A DNA stretch of 64,000 bases from Aeromicrobium sp. Root472D3. GTDB taxonomy: Bacteria; Actinomycetota; Actinomycetes; Propionibacteriales; Nocardioidaceae. The notes under the pieces were generated by a model. That model had not been told where the DNA came from, did not search any database, and saw nothing but the letters and a program-made list of their open reading frames with translations. Below, one piece after another: positions 1-9,873 of the stretch. The DNA lies in assembly GCF_001426485.1 (NCBI RefSeq), contig NZ_LMET01000001.1:1912505-1976504 (forward strand), given 5' to 3'. Both the position numbers and the translations under genes were made by a program. Each line of letters begins with the position of its first letter. Within the stretch, counting starts at the first letter, position 1.

Positions 1-2
1 TC

Positions 3-398
3 CGCCGGCTGGTGCAGGAGACGAACGTCGTCCCCGCGGTCAACCAGATCGAGGTGCACCCGTTCCTGACGCAGGACGACGTGCGCGCGGTCAACACCGA
101 GCACGGCATCGCGACCGAGGCCTGGTCGCCCATCGCGAAGGGCATCGTGCTCGACAACCCCGTCATCCAGGGCATCGCGACCGAGCACGGCAAGACGACG
201 GCCCAGGTCGTCCTGCGCTGGCACGTGCAGCGCGGTGACATCGTGTTCCCGAAGTCGGTCACGCGCAGCCGCGTCGAGGAGAACTTCGACATCTTCGACT
301 TCGAGCTGTCCGACTCCGAGGTCGGCTTCATCAGCGCCCTGAACAAGGACGAGCGCACCGGACCGAACCCGGACGAGTTCAACTACATCCCGTCCTGA
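3..398 (+). CDS. Aldo/keto reductase, C-terminal part (5' end outside window)
   Basis: Reads open from the window edge, so the N-terminal barrel strands and catalytic Tyr are not visible. The visible 132 residues carry the family's NQIEVHPF segment, the EAWSPIAKG loop and the cofactor-binding VFPKSVTRSRVEEN segment, which in aldo/keto reductases contacts the 2'-phosphate of NADPH. The end NYIPS matches the usual short C-terminal tail. It probably reduces a small aldehyde or ketone with NADPH in the cytoplasm (2,5-diketo-gluconate reductase-like subgroup); substrate cannot be told. It converges on map across a shared hairpin terminator. Confidence 0.9.
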   Translation, partial: RRLVQETNVVPAVNQIEVHPFLTQDDVRAVNTEHGIATEAWSPIAKGIVLDNPVIQGIATEHGKTTAQVVLRWHVQRGDIVFPKSVTRSRVEENFDIFDFELSDSEVGFISALNKDERTGPNPDEFNYIPS

Positions 399-415
399 CG
401 GTCACGACCCATCCC

Positions 416-455
416 TGACACTGCCCTGACCGCCACCGCGGTCAGGGCAGTGTCA
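416..455. terminator. Bidirectional hairpin terminator between AKR and map
   Basis: An 18-bp perfect stem (416-433 pairing with 438-455) with loop CACC. The right arm overlaps the last codons of map, so one hairpin ends both convergent genes. There is no clear U-tract, as is common in Actinobacteria. Confidence 0.75.
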
Positions 456-1290
456 GTATCTCGGCGCCGTCGCGGGTGACGAGGAGGGTGTGCTCGAACT
501 GGGCCGTCCGCGACCTGTCGCGGGTCGCGGCGGTCCAGCCGTCGTCCCACATGTCCCAGTCGGTGCCGCCGAGCGTCAGCATCGGCTCGATCGTGAACGT
601 CATGCCGGGCTGGATCACGGTGTCGGCCGACGGGTCGTCGTAGTGGGGGACGACCAGCCCGTCGTGGAACGCCGGGCCCACGCCGTGGCCCGTGAAGTCG
701 CGCACGACGCCGTAGCCGAAGCGCTTGGCGTACGTCTCGATGACGCGCCCGATGACGTTGATCTCGCGCCCCGGCTTGACGGCACGGATCGCCCGCATCG
801 TCGCCTCGTGGGTGCGCTCGACGAGCAGGCGCGACTCCTGGTCGACGTCGCCGACGAGGTACGTCTTGTTGGTGTCGCCGTGCACGTCGCCGATGTAGGC
901 CGTGATGTCGATGTTGACGATGTCGCCGTCCTCGAGCGGACGGTCGTCGGGGATGCCGTGGCAGATGACCTCGTTGACGCTGCTGCACAGCGACTTGGGG
1001 TATCCGCGGTAGCCGAGCGTCGACGGGTAGGCGCGGTGCGCGACCAGGAACTCGTGCCCGACGCGGTCGAGCTCGTCGGTCGTGACGCCCGGGGCGATCG
1101 CGGCCTCGACGGCGTCGAGCGCCTGCGCGGCGATTCGGCTCGCGACCCGCATCGCCTCGATCGTCCGCTCGTCCCGCACCAGCGGGCCCTTGTAGGGCAG
1201 CGGCGCGATCTGGCCGACGTACTCGGGGCGGTCGATCGAGGAGGGCACGGCGCGCTCGGGGGACACCCGGCCGGCGGTCAGCACAGTCAC
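442..1290 (-). CDS. map: Type I methionine aminopeptidase
   Basis: Removes the initiator Met from nascent cytosolic proteins. The 282-aa protein has the pita-bread fold metal ligands in order: the two Asp in [18 protein letters not shown], His in GHGVGPAFH, Glu in TIEPML and Glu in QFEHTLLV. The first ~40 residues (up to PLPYKGP) form the N-terminal extension found in the MetAP1c class of actinobacteria. It starts with GTG. It is not adjacent to secY-adk, so this is probably the second, stand-alone map copy often found in this phylum (inference). Confidence 0.95.
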   Translation of the reverse strand: MTVLTAGRVSPERAVPSSIDRPEYVGQIAPLPYKGPLVRDERTIEAMRVASRIAAQALDAVEAAIAPGVTTDELDRVGHEFLVAHRAYPSTLGYRGYPKSLCSSVNEVICHGIPDDRPLEDGDIVNIDITAYIGDVHGDTNKTYLVGDVDQESRLLVERTHEATMRAIRAVKPGREINVIGRVIETYAKRFGYGVVRDFTGHGVGPAFHDGLVVPHYDDPSADTVIQPGMTFTIEPMLTLGGTDWDMWDDGWTAATRDRSRTAQFEHTLLVTRDGAEILTLP

Positions 1291-1341
1291 CGGGCGAGTT
1301 TAGTGGCAGCGGCCCAGCGTCACCTGGTGCAGGATGGGCCC

Positions 1342-1536
1342 ATGGCAGATCACGCGTTCTACTACTGCACGAAGCACAAGACGGTCGAGGGTGAGGAGGG
1401 CTGCCGCGCGGCCGACCGCCTCGGCCCGTACGACTCCGCCGAGGAGGCCTCGCACGCGCTCGAGATCGCCGCGGCGCGCACCAAGTCGTGGGACGACGAC
1501 CCCGACTGGAACGACGAGGCGCCGAAGGAGCCGTGA
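1342..1536 (+). CDS. Small conserved actinobacterial protein (SPOR-like)
   Basis: A 64-aa acidic protein beginning MADHAFYYCTKHKTVEGEEG and continuing with a DRLGPYDSAEEASHALE segment, which looks like the strand-helix half of a SPOR-type fold. Two cysteines (C9, C21) could pair or bind metal. The ATG lies six bases after CAGGAT, fitting a leaderless transcript. It overlaps the next gene by four bases (GTGA), so the two are probably co-transcribed. Function unknown. Confidence 0.7.
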   Translation: MADHAFYYCTKHKTVEGEEGCRAADRLGPYDSAEEASHALEIAAARTKSWDDDPDWNDEAPKEP

Positions 1537-1838
1537 TCGGTTCGACCCGACGTCGGCGGCGGCGCAGCCGCAGGGGTGGGCTGCAGCTCGAGCGCTCGGG
1601 CCCGTGGATCGGGGTCGTCGGGCTGCTGGTGCTGCTGTGGCTAGCCGTCACGACGATGGTCTACGCCCCGTGGTGGGGCGTGGTGCTGCACGTCGTGGCG
1701 ATCGTGCCGATCGCGGTCTGGACGTCGCGCTGGGCGCGCACCCGGCCGGCGGCCTCCACGTTCGTGCCGCTGGCCGGGCTGCCGGTCCTCGCCGCCGTCA
1801 CCGCACTGGGCGTCCGGCTGGGCGGCTGGGGCGCCTGA
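1533..1838 (+). CDS. Small membrane protein of unknown function
   Basis: A 101-aa protein starting at a GTG that overlaps the stop codon of the preceding gene. An arginine-rich N-terminus (about 12 Arg in the first 20 residues) is followed by two or three hydrophobic segments around residues 25-45, 50-65 and 80-97, so the N-terminus is predicted cytoplasmic by the positive-inside rule. No recognised family. It converges on panB 21 bp away. Confidence 0.6.
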   Translation: MIGSTRRRRRRSRRGGLQLERSGPWIGVVGLLVLLWLAVTTMVYAPWWGVVLHVVAIVPIAVWTSRWARTRPAASTFVPLAGLPVLAAVTALGVRLGGWGA

Positions 1839-1859
1839 CGGGGCGAGGACCGGCCGGCG

Positions 1860-2726
1860 TCAGCTCTCGAACGAGTGCTCGGCCGCCGGGAACGACCCGC
1901 CCTTGACGTCGGAGACGTACTCCTGGGCAGCGCCCAGCATCACGCCGTGCAGGTCGGCGTACTTCTTGACGAAGCGGGGCACGCGCCCCGTGTTGATGCC
2001 GAGCATGTCGGTCCAGACCAACACCTGGGCGTCGCACCCGACGCCCGCGCCGATGCCGACGGTCGGGATGCGCAGCGCGGCGGTGACCGCTGCGGCAGCG
2101 GGAGCCGGCACCATCTCCATGACGATCGCGAAGGCCCCGGCGGCCTCGAGGGCCTTCGCCTCCTCGAGGAGCCGCGCGGCACCGTCGCCGCGTCCCTGCA
2201 CGCGGTAGCCGCCCAGGTTGTGCTCGGCCTGCGGCGTGAAGCCGATGTGCGCGCAGACGGGGATGCCGGCGTCGGTCAGCAGCTGGACCTGCGGGGCCAT
2301 CGCGATGCCGCCCTCGAGCTTGACGGCGTGCGCGCCCGCCTCCTTCATGAACCGCACGGCCGTGTGGAACGCCTGCTCGGGCGAGGCCTGGTACGAGCCG
2401 AACGGCAGGTCGGCCAGCACCAGTGCGTGCTTCGCCGAGCGTGAGACCGCCCGCACCAGCGGGATGAGCTCGTCGACCGTGACGGGCAGCGACGTCTCGT
2501 TGCCGAAGACGTTATTGGACGCCGAGTCGCCGACGAGCAGCACCTCGACCCCCGCCTCGTCGAAGATGCCGGCGGTGAACTGCTCGTACGCCGTGAGCAT
2601 CGTCCACTTCTCGCCGCGGTCCTTCATCTGCTGCAGCGTGTGGGTGCGGATGCGCTTGCGGGCGGCCGGGGGAGCGGCGGGTCCGCCCCCGTAGGGCGCG
2701 GTCTCTTCTGGGGTCGCGTCGACCAT
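1860..2726 (-). CDS. panB: 3-methyl-2-oxobutanoate hydroxymethyltransferase (pantothenate synthesis)
   Basis: Transfers a hydroxymethyl group from methylene-tetrahydrofolate to alpha-ketoisovalerate to give ketopantoate, the first committed step to pantothenate and CoA. The TIM barrel motifs are visible: LTAYEQFTAGIFDEAG, the Mg-binding Asp in LLVGDSASN, AVKLEGG, HIGFTPQ and PTVGIGAG. The ATG at 2726 is chosen because AGGAG precedes it by about six bases; the open frame extends 27 codons further upstream without a good site. About 288 aa, slightly longer than E. coli PanB because of a Pro/Ala-rich N-terminus. Confidence 0.95.
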   Translation of the reverse strand: MVDATPEETAPYGGGPAAPPAARKRIRTHTLQQMKDRGEKWTMLTAYEQFTAGIFDEAGVEVLLVGDSASNNVFGNETSLPVTVDELIPLVRAVSRSAKHALVLADLPFGSYQASPEQAFHTAVRFMKEAGAHAVKLEGGIAMAPQVQLLTDAGIPVCAHIGFTPQAEHNLGGYRVQGRGDGAARLLEEAKALEAAGAFAIVMEMVPAPAAAAVTAALRIPTVGIGAGVGCDAQVLVWTDMLGINTGRVPRFVKKYADLHGVMLGAAQEYVSDVKGGSFPAAEHSFES

Positions 2727-2856
2727 GGTGGTTCTCCTGTTCGTCTCACGGCCCCGTGCGGGGTCCATGGATGTCTCCAGCGTGGCACACGCGGCCCGTC
2801 GGCACACGGACGCCGAGGTCGTCCTGCCGTGATGTGGACCACGTCACGCGAGGACC

Positions 2857-2862
2857 TAGGAT
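2857..2862 (+). promoter_or_regulatory. -10 box of ftsY, leaderless start
   Basis: TAGGAT lies six bases before the GTG start of ftsY, the spacing expected for a leaderless transcript. No convincing -35 element is seen. Confidence 0.5.
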
Positions 2863-2868
2863 CGTGCG

Positions 2869-4026
2869 GTGACCACGAACGAGCTCATCGCCCTCATCAG
2901 CATCATCGTCGCCGTCGTCGTCTTGGGCGGAGGCGCCGCCCTCGTCATCACGCGCGGCCGCCGACAGCTGCCCCCGGCCCCGCCGACGCGCGAGATCGAC
3001 CAGCCGGACGGGGCGACCCCGATCTCGCCCGACCCGGAGGTGCCGGCCGAGCCCGAGCCCGCCGAGGCCGACCACGGCACCGTGGTCGACACGCTCGAGC
3101 GTCCCGAGGCGCCGCAGGGTCGCCTCGTCCGCCTGCGCGCCCGCCTGGCGAAGTCGCAGGGCTCGCTGGGCAAGGGCCTGCTGGCCGTGCTCGGACGCTC
3201 GACGCTCGACGACGCCGCGTGGGAGGAGATCGAGGACACGCTGCTCGCCGCCGACGTGGGTGTCGGCGCGACCGACGAGCTCGTCGCCAACCTGCGCACC
3301 AAGCTGCGGGTCGAGGGCGTCACCGATCCCGAGGTGGCCAAGGCGGCCCTGCGGGCCGAGCTCGTGCGCCTGGTCGACCCGACGCTCGACCGCTCGCTCT
3401 CGTCGGCCGGCGCCGACGGCAGGCCCGGCGTGGTGCTCGTCGTGGGCGTCAACGGCACCGGCAAGACCACGACGGTCGGACGGCTGGCGCGGGTGCTGGT
3501 CGCCGACGAGAAGACCGTCGTGCTGGGTGCGGCCGACACGTTCCGCGCCGCCGCCGCCGACCAGCTGCAGACGTGGGGCGAGCGCGTCGGCGTCCCGACC
3601 GTCCGCGGCCCCGAGGGCGGCGACCCCGCCAGCGTCGGGTTCGAGTCGGTGCAGCGCGGCATCGCCGACGGCGCCGACGTCGTCCTGGTCGACACCGCGG
3701 GACGGCTGCACACCAAGTCGGGCCTGATGGACGAGCTCGGCAAGGTCAAGCGCGTCATCGAGAAGCAGGCGCCCGTCACGGAGGTGCTGCTCGTCATCGA
3801 CGCGACGACGGGCCAGAACGGCCTGACCCAGGCGCGCGTGTTCGGCGAGGTCGTCGACGTCACGGGCATCGTCCTGACCAAGCTCGACGGCACCGCGAAG
3901 GGCGGCATCGTCATCGCGGTCCAGCGCGAGCTCGGCGTGCCGGTCAAGTTCGTCGGTCTCGGCGAGGGCGCCGACGACCTCGCGCCGTTCGACGCCGACG
4001 AGTTCGTGGACGCCCTGCTGTCCTGA
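2869..4026 (+). CDS. ftsY: Signal recognition particle receptor FtsY
   Basis: SRP GTPase receptor that delivers ribosome-nascent chain complexes to SecYEG at the membrane. The 385-aa protein opens with a membrane anchor (about residues 4-27), then an acidic Pro/Glu-rich linker, the N domain, and the G domain with GVNGTGKTTTVGRLA (G1), DTFRAAAADQL, DTAGRLHTKSGLMDEL (G3) and TKLDGTAKGG (G4). The N-terminal anchor is typical of actinobacterial FtsY. Its partner ffh is 4.3 kb downstream. Confidence 0.97.
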   Translation: MTTNELIALISIIVAVVVLGGGAALVITRGRRQLPPAPPTREIDQPDGATPISPDPEVPAEPEPAEADHGTVVDTLERPEAPQGRLVRLRARLAKSQGSLGKGLLAVLGRSTLDDAAWEEIEDTLLAADVGVGATDELVANLRTKLRVEGVTDPEVAKAALRAELVRLVDPTLDRSLSSAGADGRPGVVLVVGVNGTGKTTTVGRLARVLVADEKTVVLGAADTFRAAAADQLQTWGERVGVPTVRGPEGGDPASVGFESVQRGIADGADVVLVDTAGRLHTKSGLMDELGKVKRVIEKQAPVTEVLLVIDATTGQNGLTQARVFGEVVDVTGIVLTKLDGTAKGGIVIAVQRELGVPVKFVGLGEGADDLAPFDADEFVDALLS

Positions 4027-4042
4027 CATCTCCGGGCGTCCC

Positions 4043-4078
4043 GAAACATGCTGTTAACGCAGCAGCGCGTTTCGTGAC
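4043..4078. promoter_or_regulatory. Possible nitrogen-regulator (GlnR/AmtR-type) site upstream of amt
   Basis: The 150-bp leader before amt-glnB-glnD contains GAAAC-N6-TTAAC (4043-4058) and GTTTC next to GTGAC (4069-4078). The spaced GaAAC/gTnAC halves resemble actinobacterial GlnR boxes, though the match is imperfect. The second amt leader also has TTAAC and GTAAC. Inference only. Confidence 0.3.
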
Positions 4079-4176
4079 ACGGGCGCAACATCGGGCACCG
4101 CAAACCGAAATCCTCCGACATCAGGCTGTGATGCAGCGGGCGGCACCTCGCCCGCGTCCATCACTTCGGAGGTTTC

Positions 4177-5762
<1,586 letters not shown>

Positions 5763-5776
5763 CCCGCTGCACCTCC

Positions 5777-5816
5777 ACCGCTGGGCCCGACGCGTGCACG
5801 CGTCGGGCCCAGCGGT
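5777..5816 (+). terminator. Hairpin terminator after glnB
   Basis: A perfect 18-bp stem (5777-5794 with 5799-5816) and TGCA loop. It separates amt-glnB from glnD, which has its own -10 box right afterwards. Confidence 0.75.
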
Positions 5817-5830
5817 GCGTGCGGGGTGAC

Positions 5831-5836
5831 TAGCCT
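5831..5836 (+). promoter_or_regulatory. -10 box of glnD, leaderless start
   Basis: TAGCCT sits six bases before GTG 5843, which decides that start over the GTG at 5837 immediately after the box. Confidence 0.5.
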
Positions 5837-5842
5837 GTGGCC

Positions 5843-8125
5843 GTGACGGATCACCGCGAGCTCGCCCAGCGTCGGGCCGACCGGGCGCTGGACGCCGACC
5901 GCCGGCTGCGGCAGCTGTTCGCCGACGCGGCCCCGTCCCACGGCGGCGACCCCCGCGAGGGATCGGGCCTGGCGCTCGTCGCGGTCGGCGGCTACGGGCG
6001 GTCCGAGCTGTCGCCGTTCAGCGACCTCGACGTCGTCCTGCTGCACGACCCGTCCGTCGACGAGGCGCTCGTGCGCGAGGTAGCCGAGGCCGTCTGGTAC
6101 CCGCTGTGGAACGACGGCGTGGCGCTCGACCACTCGGTGCGCGACACGATCCAGATGCGCGAGGCCGCCGCGACCGACCACCGGGCGGCCATGGGGATGC
6201 TCGACGCCCGCGCCGTCGCGGGCGATGCGGGGCTCGTCCTGACCCTGCGGTCGCAGGTGCTCGCCGACTGGCGTCGCGACGCACGCACCCGCGTCGAGGA
6301 GGTCCGCGAGGCGCGCACGACCCGCATCGACCGGGCGGGGTGGCTGGCGCACGCCGCGGTGCCCGACCTCAAGGAGTCGGGCGGCGGCCTGCGCGACAGC
6401 GTCACGCTGCGCGCACTCGTCGCGACGTGGCTGATCGACGTCCCGCACGGCGAGTCCGAGATGCTGCGGGGCGCGCTGCTCGACGTCCGCGACGCGCTGC
6501 ACGAGACGGTCGGACGTCGCGTCGAGCGGCTGGACGCCGAGGTCGTCCCCGACGTCGCGCGCCTGCTCGGCATGGAACCCGTCGAGCTCGACCTGCACAC
6601 GCGCCAGGTCGGACGGCGCATCGCGCACCTCGCGTCGCTGGCGTGGCGCAAGGTCGACGACGCCCTCGAGCCCATCACGCGCAAGGGCGCCTTCACGTCC
6701 AGGGGACCGCTCGTGGTCGCGCTCGACGACGGGGTGGGGGTGCTCGACCGCGAGGTCATCGTGACCAAGGACGCCGACCCCGGCACCGACCCCGAGCTCG
6801 CGCTGCGGGCCGCGGCCGCGGCCGCACGGCAGGGGCTGCCGATCAGCCCTGGCTCGGCCCGGCGGCTCGCGACCGCGATGGGCGAGCTGCCCGAGCCATG
6901 GCCGGCCTCGACCACGCGGCACCTGGTCGACCTGCTGACCGCGGGGCCGGGGCTCCTGCCGGTGTGGGACGAGCTCGACTTCGCCGGCGTCGTGGACCGT
7001 CTGCTGCCCGAGTGGGCGGCGATCCGCCTGCGCGGCTCGTCGTCGCCGGTCCACCGGTTCACGGTCGACCGGCACAGCCTCGAGACGTGCGTCATCGCCG
7101 CGGGGCTCAAGCGCGACGTCGCACGACCCGACCTGCTGGGGGTCGCCGCCCTGCTCCACGACATCGGCAAGGGCGTGGCGGGCGACCACTCGGAGGTGGG
7201 CGAGCCCATGGCCGTCCGCATCGCGACCCGGTGGGGCTTCGGCGACGACGACGCGCGGACGATCGGGCGTCTGGTGCGCTGGCACCTGCTGCTGCCCACG
7301 ATCGCCACGCGGCGCGACATCGAGGACCCGTCGACCGCGGCGAACGTCGCCGAGATCGTCGGCACGGAGGACTTCCTCGACCTGCTGAGCGCCCTGACGG
7401 CGTCCGACGCGCGGGCCACCAGCCCGACGGCGTGGTCGGGCTGGCGGCAGGGCCTGACCGAGGGACTGGTCGGCAAGGTGCGCCGGGTGCTCGACGACTC
7501 GGTCGTCACCCCGGACGCGACGACGTACGAGGGGTGGCCCGCGCACGTCCCGATCCCCGACCACGGCACCACCGGCCCGTCCGACTTCACCCTCACGGTC
7601 GAGTCGCACCGCGGCGGGTCGCTGCTGACGATCGTGACGGCGAACCGGGCCGGTGTCATGGCCGATCTCGCCGGCGGGCTGGCGCTGGCCGGCCTGGCCG
7701 TGCGGTCGGCCCGCACCGTGACGCTGGGCGACGCGGCGGTGACGCTGTGGGAGGTGTCGCGGGCCGACGTCGACGCGGGCCGCCTGACCGAGCGGCTGCG
7801 ACCCGCGATGGCCGGCGAGCTCGACCTGGCCGGGCGCCTCGAGCTGTCGTCGATCCCCGATGCGCCCGACGCGCGCGTGCGGCTGCTGGGACGCGTCACC
7901 GAGACGGCCGCCGCGATCGAGGTGCGGGCGCTCGACCGGCGCGGACTGGTGTGGACGGTGTGCGACCAGATCGCCTCGTCGGGCCTGTCGATCCGCTCGG
8001 CGCACATGTCGACGTACGGCGACGAGGTGCGCGACGTCTTCTACGTCGTCGACGCCGACGGGCACCGCCCGGACGACGCGACGTCGGCCTCGCTGCGCGA
8101 CGCCATCGCGTCCGCCCTCGCCTAG
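5843..8125 (+). CDS. glnD: P-II nucleotidylyltransferase / deadenylylase
   Basis: Bifunctional enzyme that modifies and demodifies P-II according to glutamine level. Domain order: nucleotidyltransferase (VAVGGYGRSELSPFSDLDVV with the catalytic DxD), the helical linker (KESGGGLRD), an HD hydrolase domain (LLHDIGKG and GDHSEVG), and two C-terminal ACT domains (about residues 600-760) that bind glutamine. About 760 aa, shorter than the ~890-aa enterobacterial protein, as usual in actinobacteria, where it acts as an adenylyltransferase. Start chosen from the leaderless -10 spacing. Confidence 0.94.
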   Translation: MTDHRELAQRRADRALDADRRLRQLFADAAPSHGGDPREGSGLALVAVGGYGRSELSPFSDLDVVLLHDPSVDEALVREVAEAVWYPLWNDGVALDHSVRDTIQMREAAATDHRAAMGMLDARAVAGDAGLVLTLRSQVLADWRRDARTRVEEVREARTTRIDRAGWLAHAAVPDLKESGGGLRDSVTLRALVATWLIDVPHGESEMLRGALLDVRDALHETVGRRVERLDAEVVPDVARLLGMEPVELDLHTRQVGRRIAHLASLAWRKVDDALEPITRKGAFTSRGPLVVALDDGVGVLDREVIVTKDADPGTDPELALRAAAAAARQGLPISPGSARRLATAMGELPEPWPASTTRHLVDLLTAGPGLLPVWDELDFAGVVDRLLPEWAAIRLRGSSSPVHRFTVDRHSLETCVIAAGLKRDVARPDLLGVAALLHDIGKGVAGDHSEVGEPMAVRIATRWGFGDDDARTIGRLVRWHLLLPTIATRRDIEDPSTAANVAEIVGTEDFLDLLSALTASDARATSPTAWSGWRQGLTEGLVGKVRRVLDDSVVTPDATTYEGWPAHVPIPDHGTTGPSDFTLTVESHRGGSLLTIVTANRAGVMADLAGGLALAGLAVRSARTVTLGDAAVTLWEVSRADVDAGRLTERLRPAMAGELDLAGRLELSSIPDAPDARVRLLGRVTETAAAIEVRALDRRGLVWTVCDQIASSGLSIRSAHMSTYGDEVRDVFYVVDADGHRPDDATSASLRDAIASALA

Positions 8126-8134
8126 CCCCCATCC

Positions 8135-8281
8135 GCCGACGAGTCACGCACGCCCGCCGGCGAGTCACGCGCGCCTGCCGGCGAGTCACGTGCGCCCGGC
8201 GGGAGTGACTCCTCGCCCGGCGGGAGCGACTCCTCGCCGGGCGGGAGTGACTCCTCGCCGGGTGTACGCGACTCCTCGGCG
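8135..8281. repeat. Inverted array of 21-bp repeats between glnD and ffh
   Basis: Three tandem 21-bp units with core GGCGAGTCACG (8135-8155, 8156-8176, 8177-8197) are followed without gap by four 21-bp units in the opposite sense with core GAGTGACTCCTCGCC (8198-8218, 8219-8239, 8240-8260, and a diverged 8261-8281). The flip point is near 8198, so a transcript could fold into a long hairpin. A related array lies after cdsA at 49.4 kb. The 7-codon period gives a repetitive reading frame on the minus strand, which I take to be an artefact. Confidence 0.85.
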
Positions 8282-8337
8282 GGCTCGGTTAGAGTTGGGA
8301 CGATCTCGTTTCTTCCACCAGAGGACGTCGCAGCCCC

Positions 8338-9873
8338 ATGTTCGACACCCTGCAAGGCCGCCTGCAGTCCGCGTTCAAGAACCTGCGCGGCAAGGGCCGG
8401 CTCTCCGAGGCCGACATCGACACCGTCGCCCGCGAGATCAGGGTCGCCCTGCTCGACGCCGACGTCGCGGTGTCGGTCGTCCGCGAGTTCATCGCACGGG
8501 TCAAGGAGCGCGCCCTCGGCGCCGAGGTCAGCCAGTCGCTCAACCCGGCGCAGCAGGTCATCAAGATCGTCAACGACGAGCTCATCGAGATCCTCGGCGG
8601 TGAGACGCGGCGCATCCGCTACGCCAAGAACGGCCCGACCGTCATCATGCTGGCGGGCCTCCAGGGCGCCGGGAAGACGACGCTCGCCGGCAAGCTCGGC
8701 CTGTGGCTCAAGGAGCAGGGCAAGTCGCCGATGCTCGTCGCGGCCGACCTGCAGCGTCCCAACGCCGTCACGCAGCTGCAGGTCGTCGGTGAGCGCGCGG
8801 GCGTCACGGTCTTCGCCCCCGAGCCCGGCAACGGCGTGGGCGACCCCGTCCAGGTCGCCACGGCGGGTCTGGCCGAGGCCCGACGCACGCTCCACGACGT
8901 CGTGGTCGTCGACACCGCCGGACGTCTCGGCATCGACGCCGACCTGATGCAGCAGGCCGCCGACATCCGCGCGGCCGTCGACCCCGACGAGGTGCTGTTC
9001 GTCATCGACGCGATGATCGGCCAGGACGCCGTCGTCACGGCGGAGGCCTTCCTCGAGGGCGTCGACTTCACCGGCGTCGTCCTGACCAAGCTCGACGGCG
9101 ACGCCCGCGGCGGTGCCGCCCTGTCGGTGCGCTCCATCACGGGCCGTCCCATCATGTTCGCGTCGACGGGCGAGAAGCTCACCGACTTCGACGCCTTCCA
9201 CCCCGACCGCATGGCCGGCCGCATCCTCGACATGGGCGACGTGCTGACCCTGATCGAGCAGGCCGAGAAGGCCTTCGACGCCGAGCAGGCCGCCAAGGAC
9301 GCCGAGAAGCTCATGGGGGGCTCGTTCACCCTCGACGACTTCCTGAAGCAGATGGAGGCCATCTCGAAGATGGGCTCCATGACCAAGATCATGGGCCTGC
9401 TGCCGGGCATGGGCCAGTACAAGGAGCAGATCGAGAACTTCGACGACCGCGAGGTCGACAAGATCAAGGCGATCATCCTGTCGATGACGCCGGCCGAGCG
9501 CGAGAACCCCAAGATCATCGACGGCTCGCGCCGCGCCCGCATCTCGAAGGGCTCGGGCACGCAGGTCAAGGACGTCAACGGCCTGGTCGACCGGTTCTTC
9601 GACGCCCGCAAGATGATGCAGCAGATGGCCAAGGGCGGCGGCATGCCCGGGATGCCGGGCATGCCCGGGATGCCCGGTGCCGGCAAGCGGGCCGGCGCCA
9701 AGCAGAAGCCCCAGCAGAAGAAGAAGGGCAAGCGGGTGTCGGGCAACCCGGCCAAGCGTGCTGCTGCCGCGACGGGTGCGGCACCGGCCAAGGACGGCGC
9801 GAACGCGTTCGGCTTCCCCGCGCAGGGCGACCAGCCGTTCGAGCTGCCCAAGGAGCTCAAGGACCTGATGTAG
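8338..9873 (+). CDS. ffh: Signal recognition particle protein Ffh
   Basis: GTPase that binds signal sequences on ribosomes together with 4.5S RNA. 511 aa: N domain, G domain (GLQGAGKTTLAGKL, DLQRPNAVTQL, DTAGRLGIDADLM, TKLDGDARGG), then the Met-rich M domain (KMGSMTKIMGLLPGMG and the RNA-binding SRRARISKGSG). After residue 430 comes a repeated GMPGMPGMPGMPG segment and a Lys-rich tail. Partner of FtsY encoded upstream. A 3'-overlap of 17 bp with the convergent membrane protein gene is seen. Confidence 0.98.
   Translation: MFDTLQGRLQSAFKNLRGKGRLSEADIDTVAREIRVALLDADVAVSVVREFIARVKERALGAEVSQSLNPAQQVIKIVNDELIEILGGETRRIRYAKNGPTVIMLAGLQGAGKTTLAGKLGLWLKEQGKSPMLVAADLQRPNAVTQLQVVGERAGVTVFAPEPGNGVGDPVQVATAGLAEARRTLHDVVVVDTAGRLGIDADLMQQAADIRAAVDPDEVLFVIDAMIGQDAVVTAEAFLEGVDFTGVVLTKLDGDARGGAALSVRSITGRPIMFASTGEKLTDFDAFHPDRMAGRILDMGDVLTLIEQAEKAFDAEQAAKDAEKLMGGSFTLDDFLKQMEAISKMGSMTKIMGLLPGMGQYKEQIENFDDREVDKIKAIILSMTPAERENPKIIDGSRRARISKGSGTQVKDVNGLVDRFFDARKMMQQMAKGGGMPGMPGMPGMPGAGKRAGAKQKPQQKKKGKRVSGNPAKRAAAATGAAPAKDGANAFGFPAQGDQPFELPKELKDLM

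Noticed and set aside
8135..8281. CRISPR array
   Set aside because: Units are directly adjacent 21-mers without unique spacers, they invert midway, and there are no cas genes.
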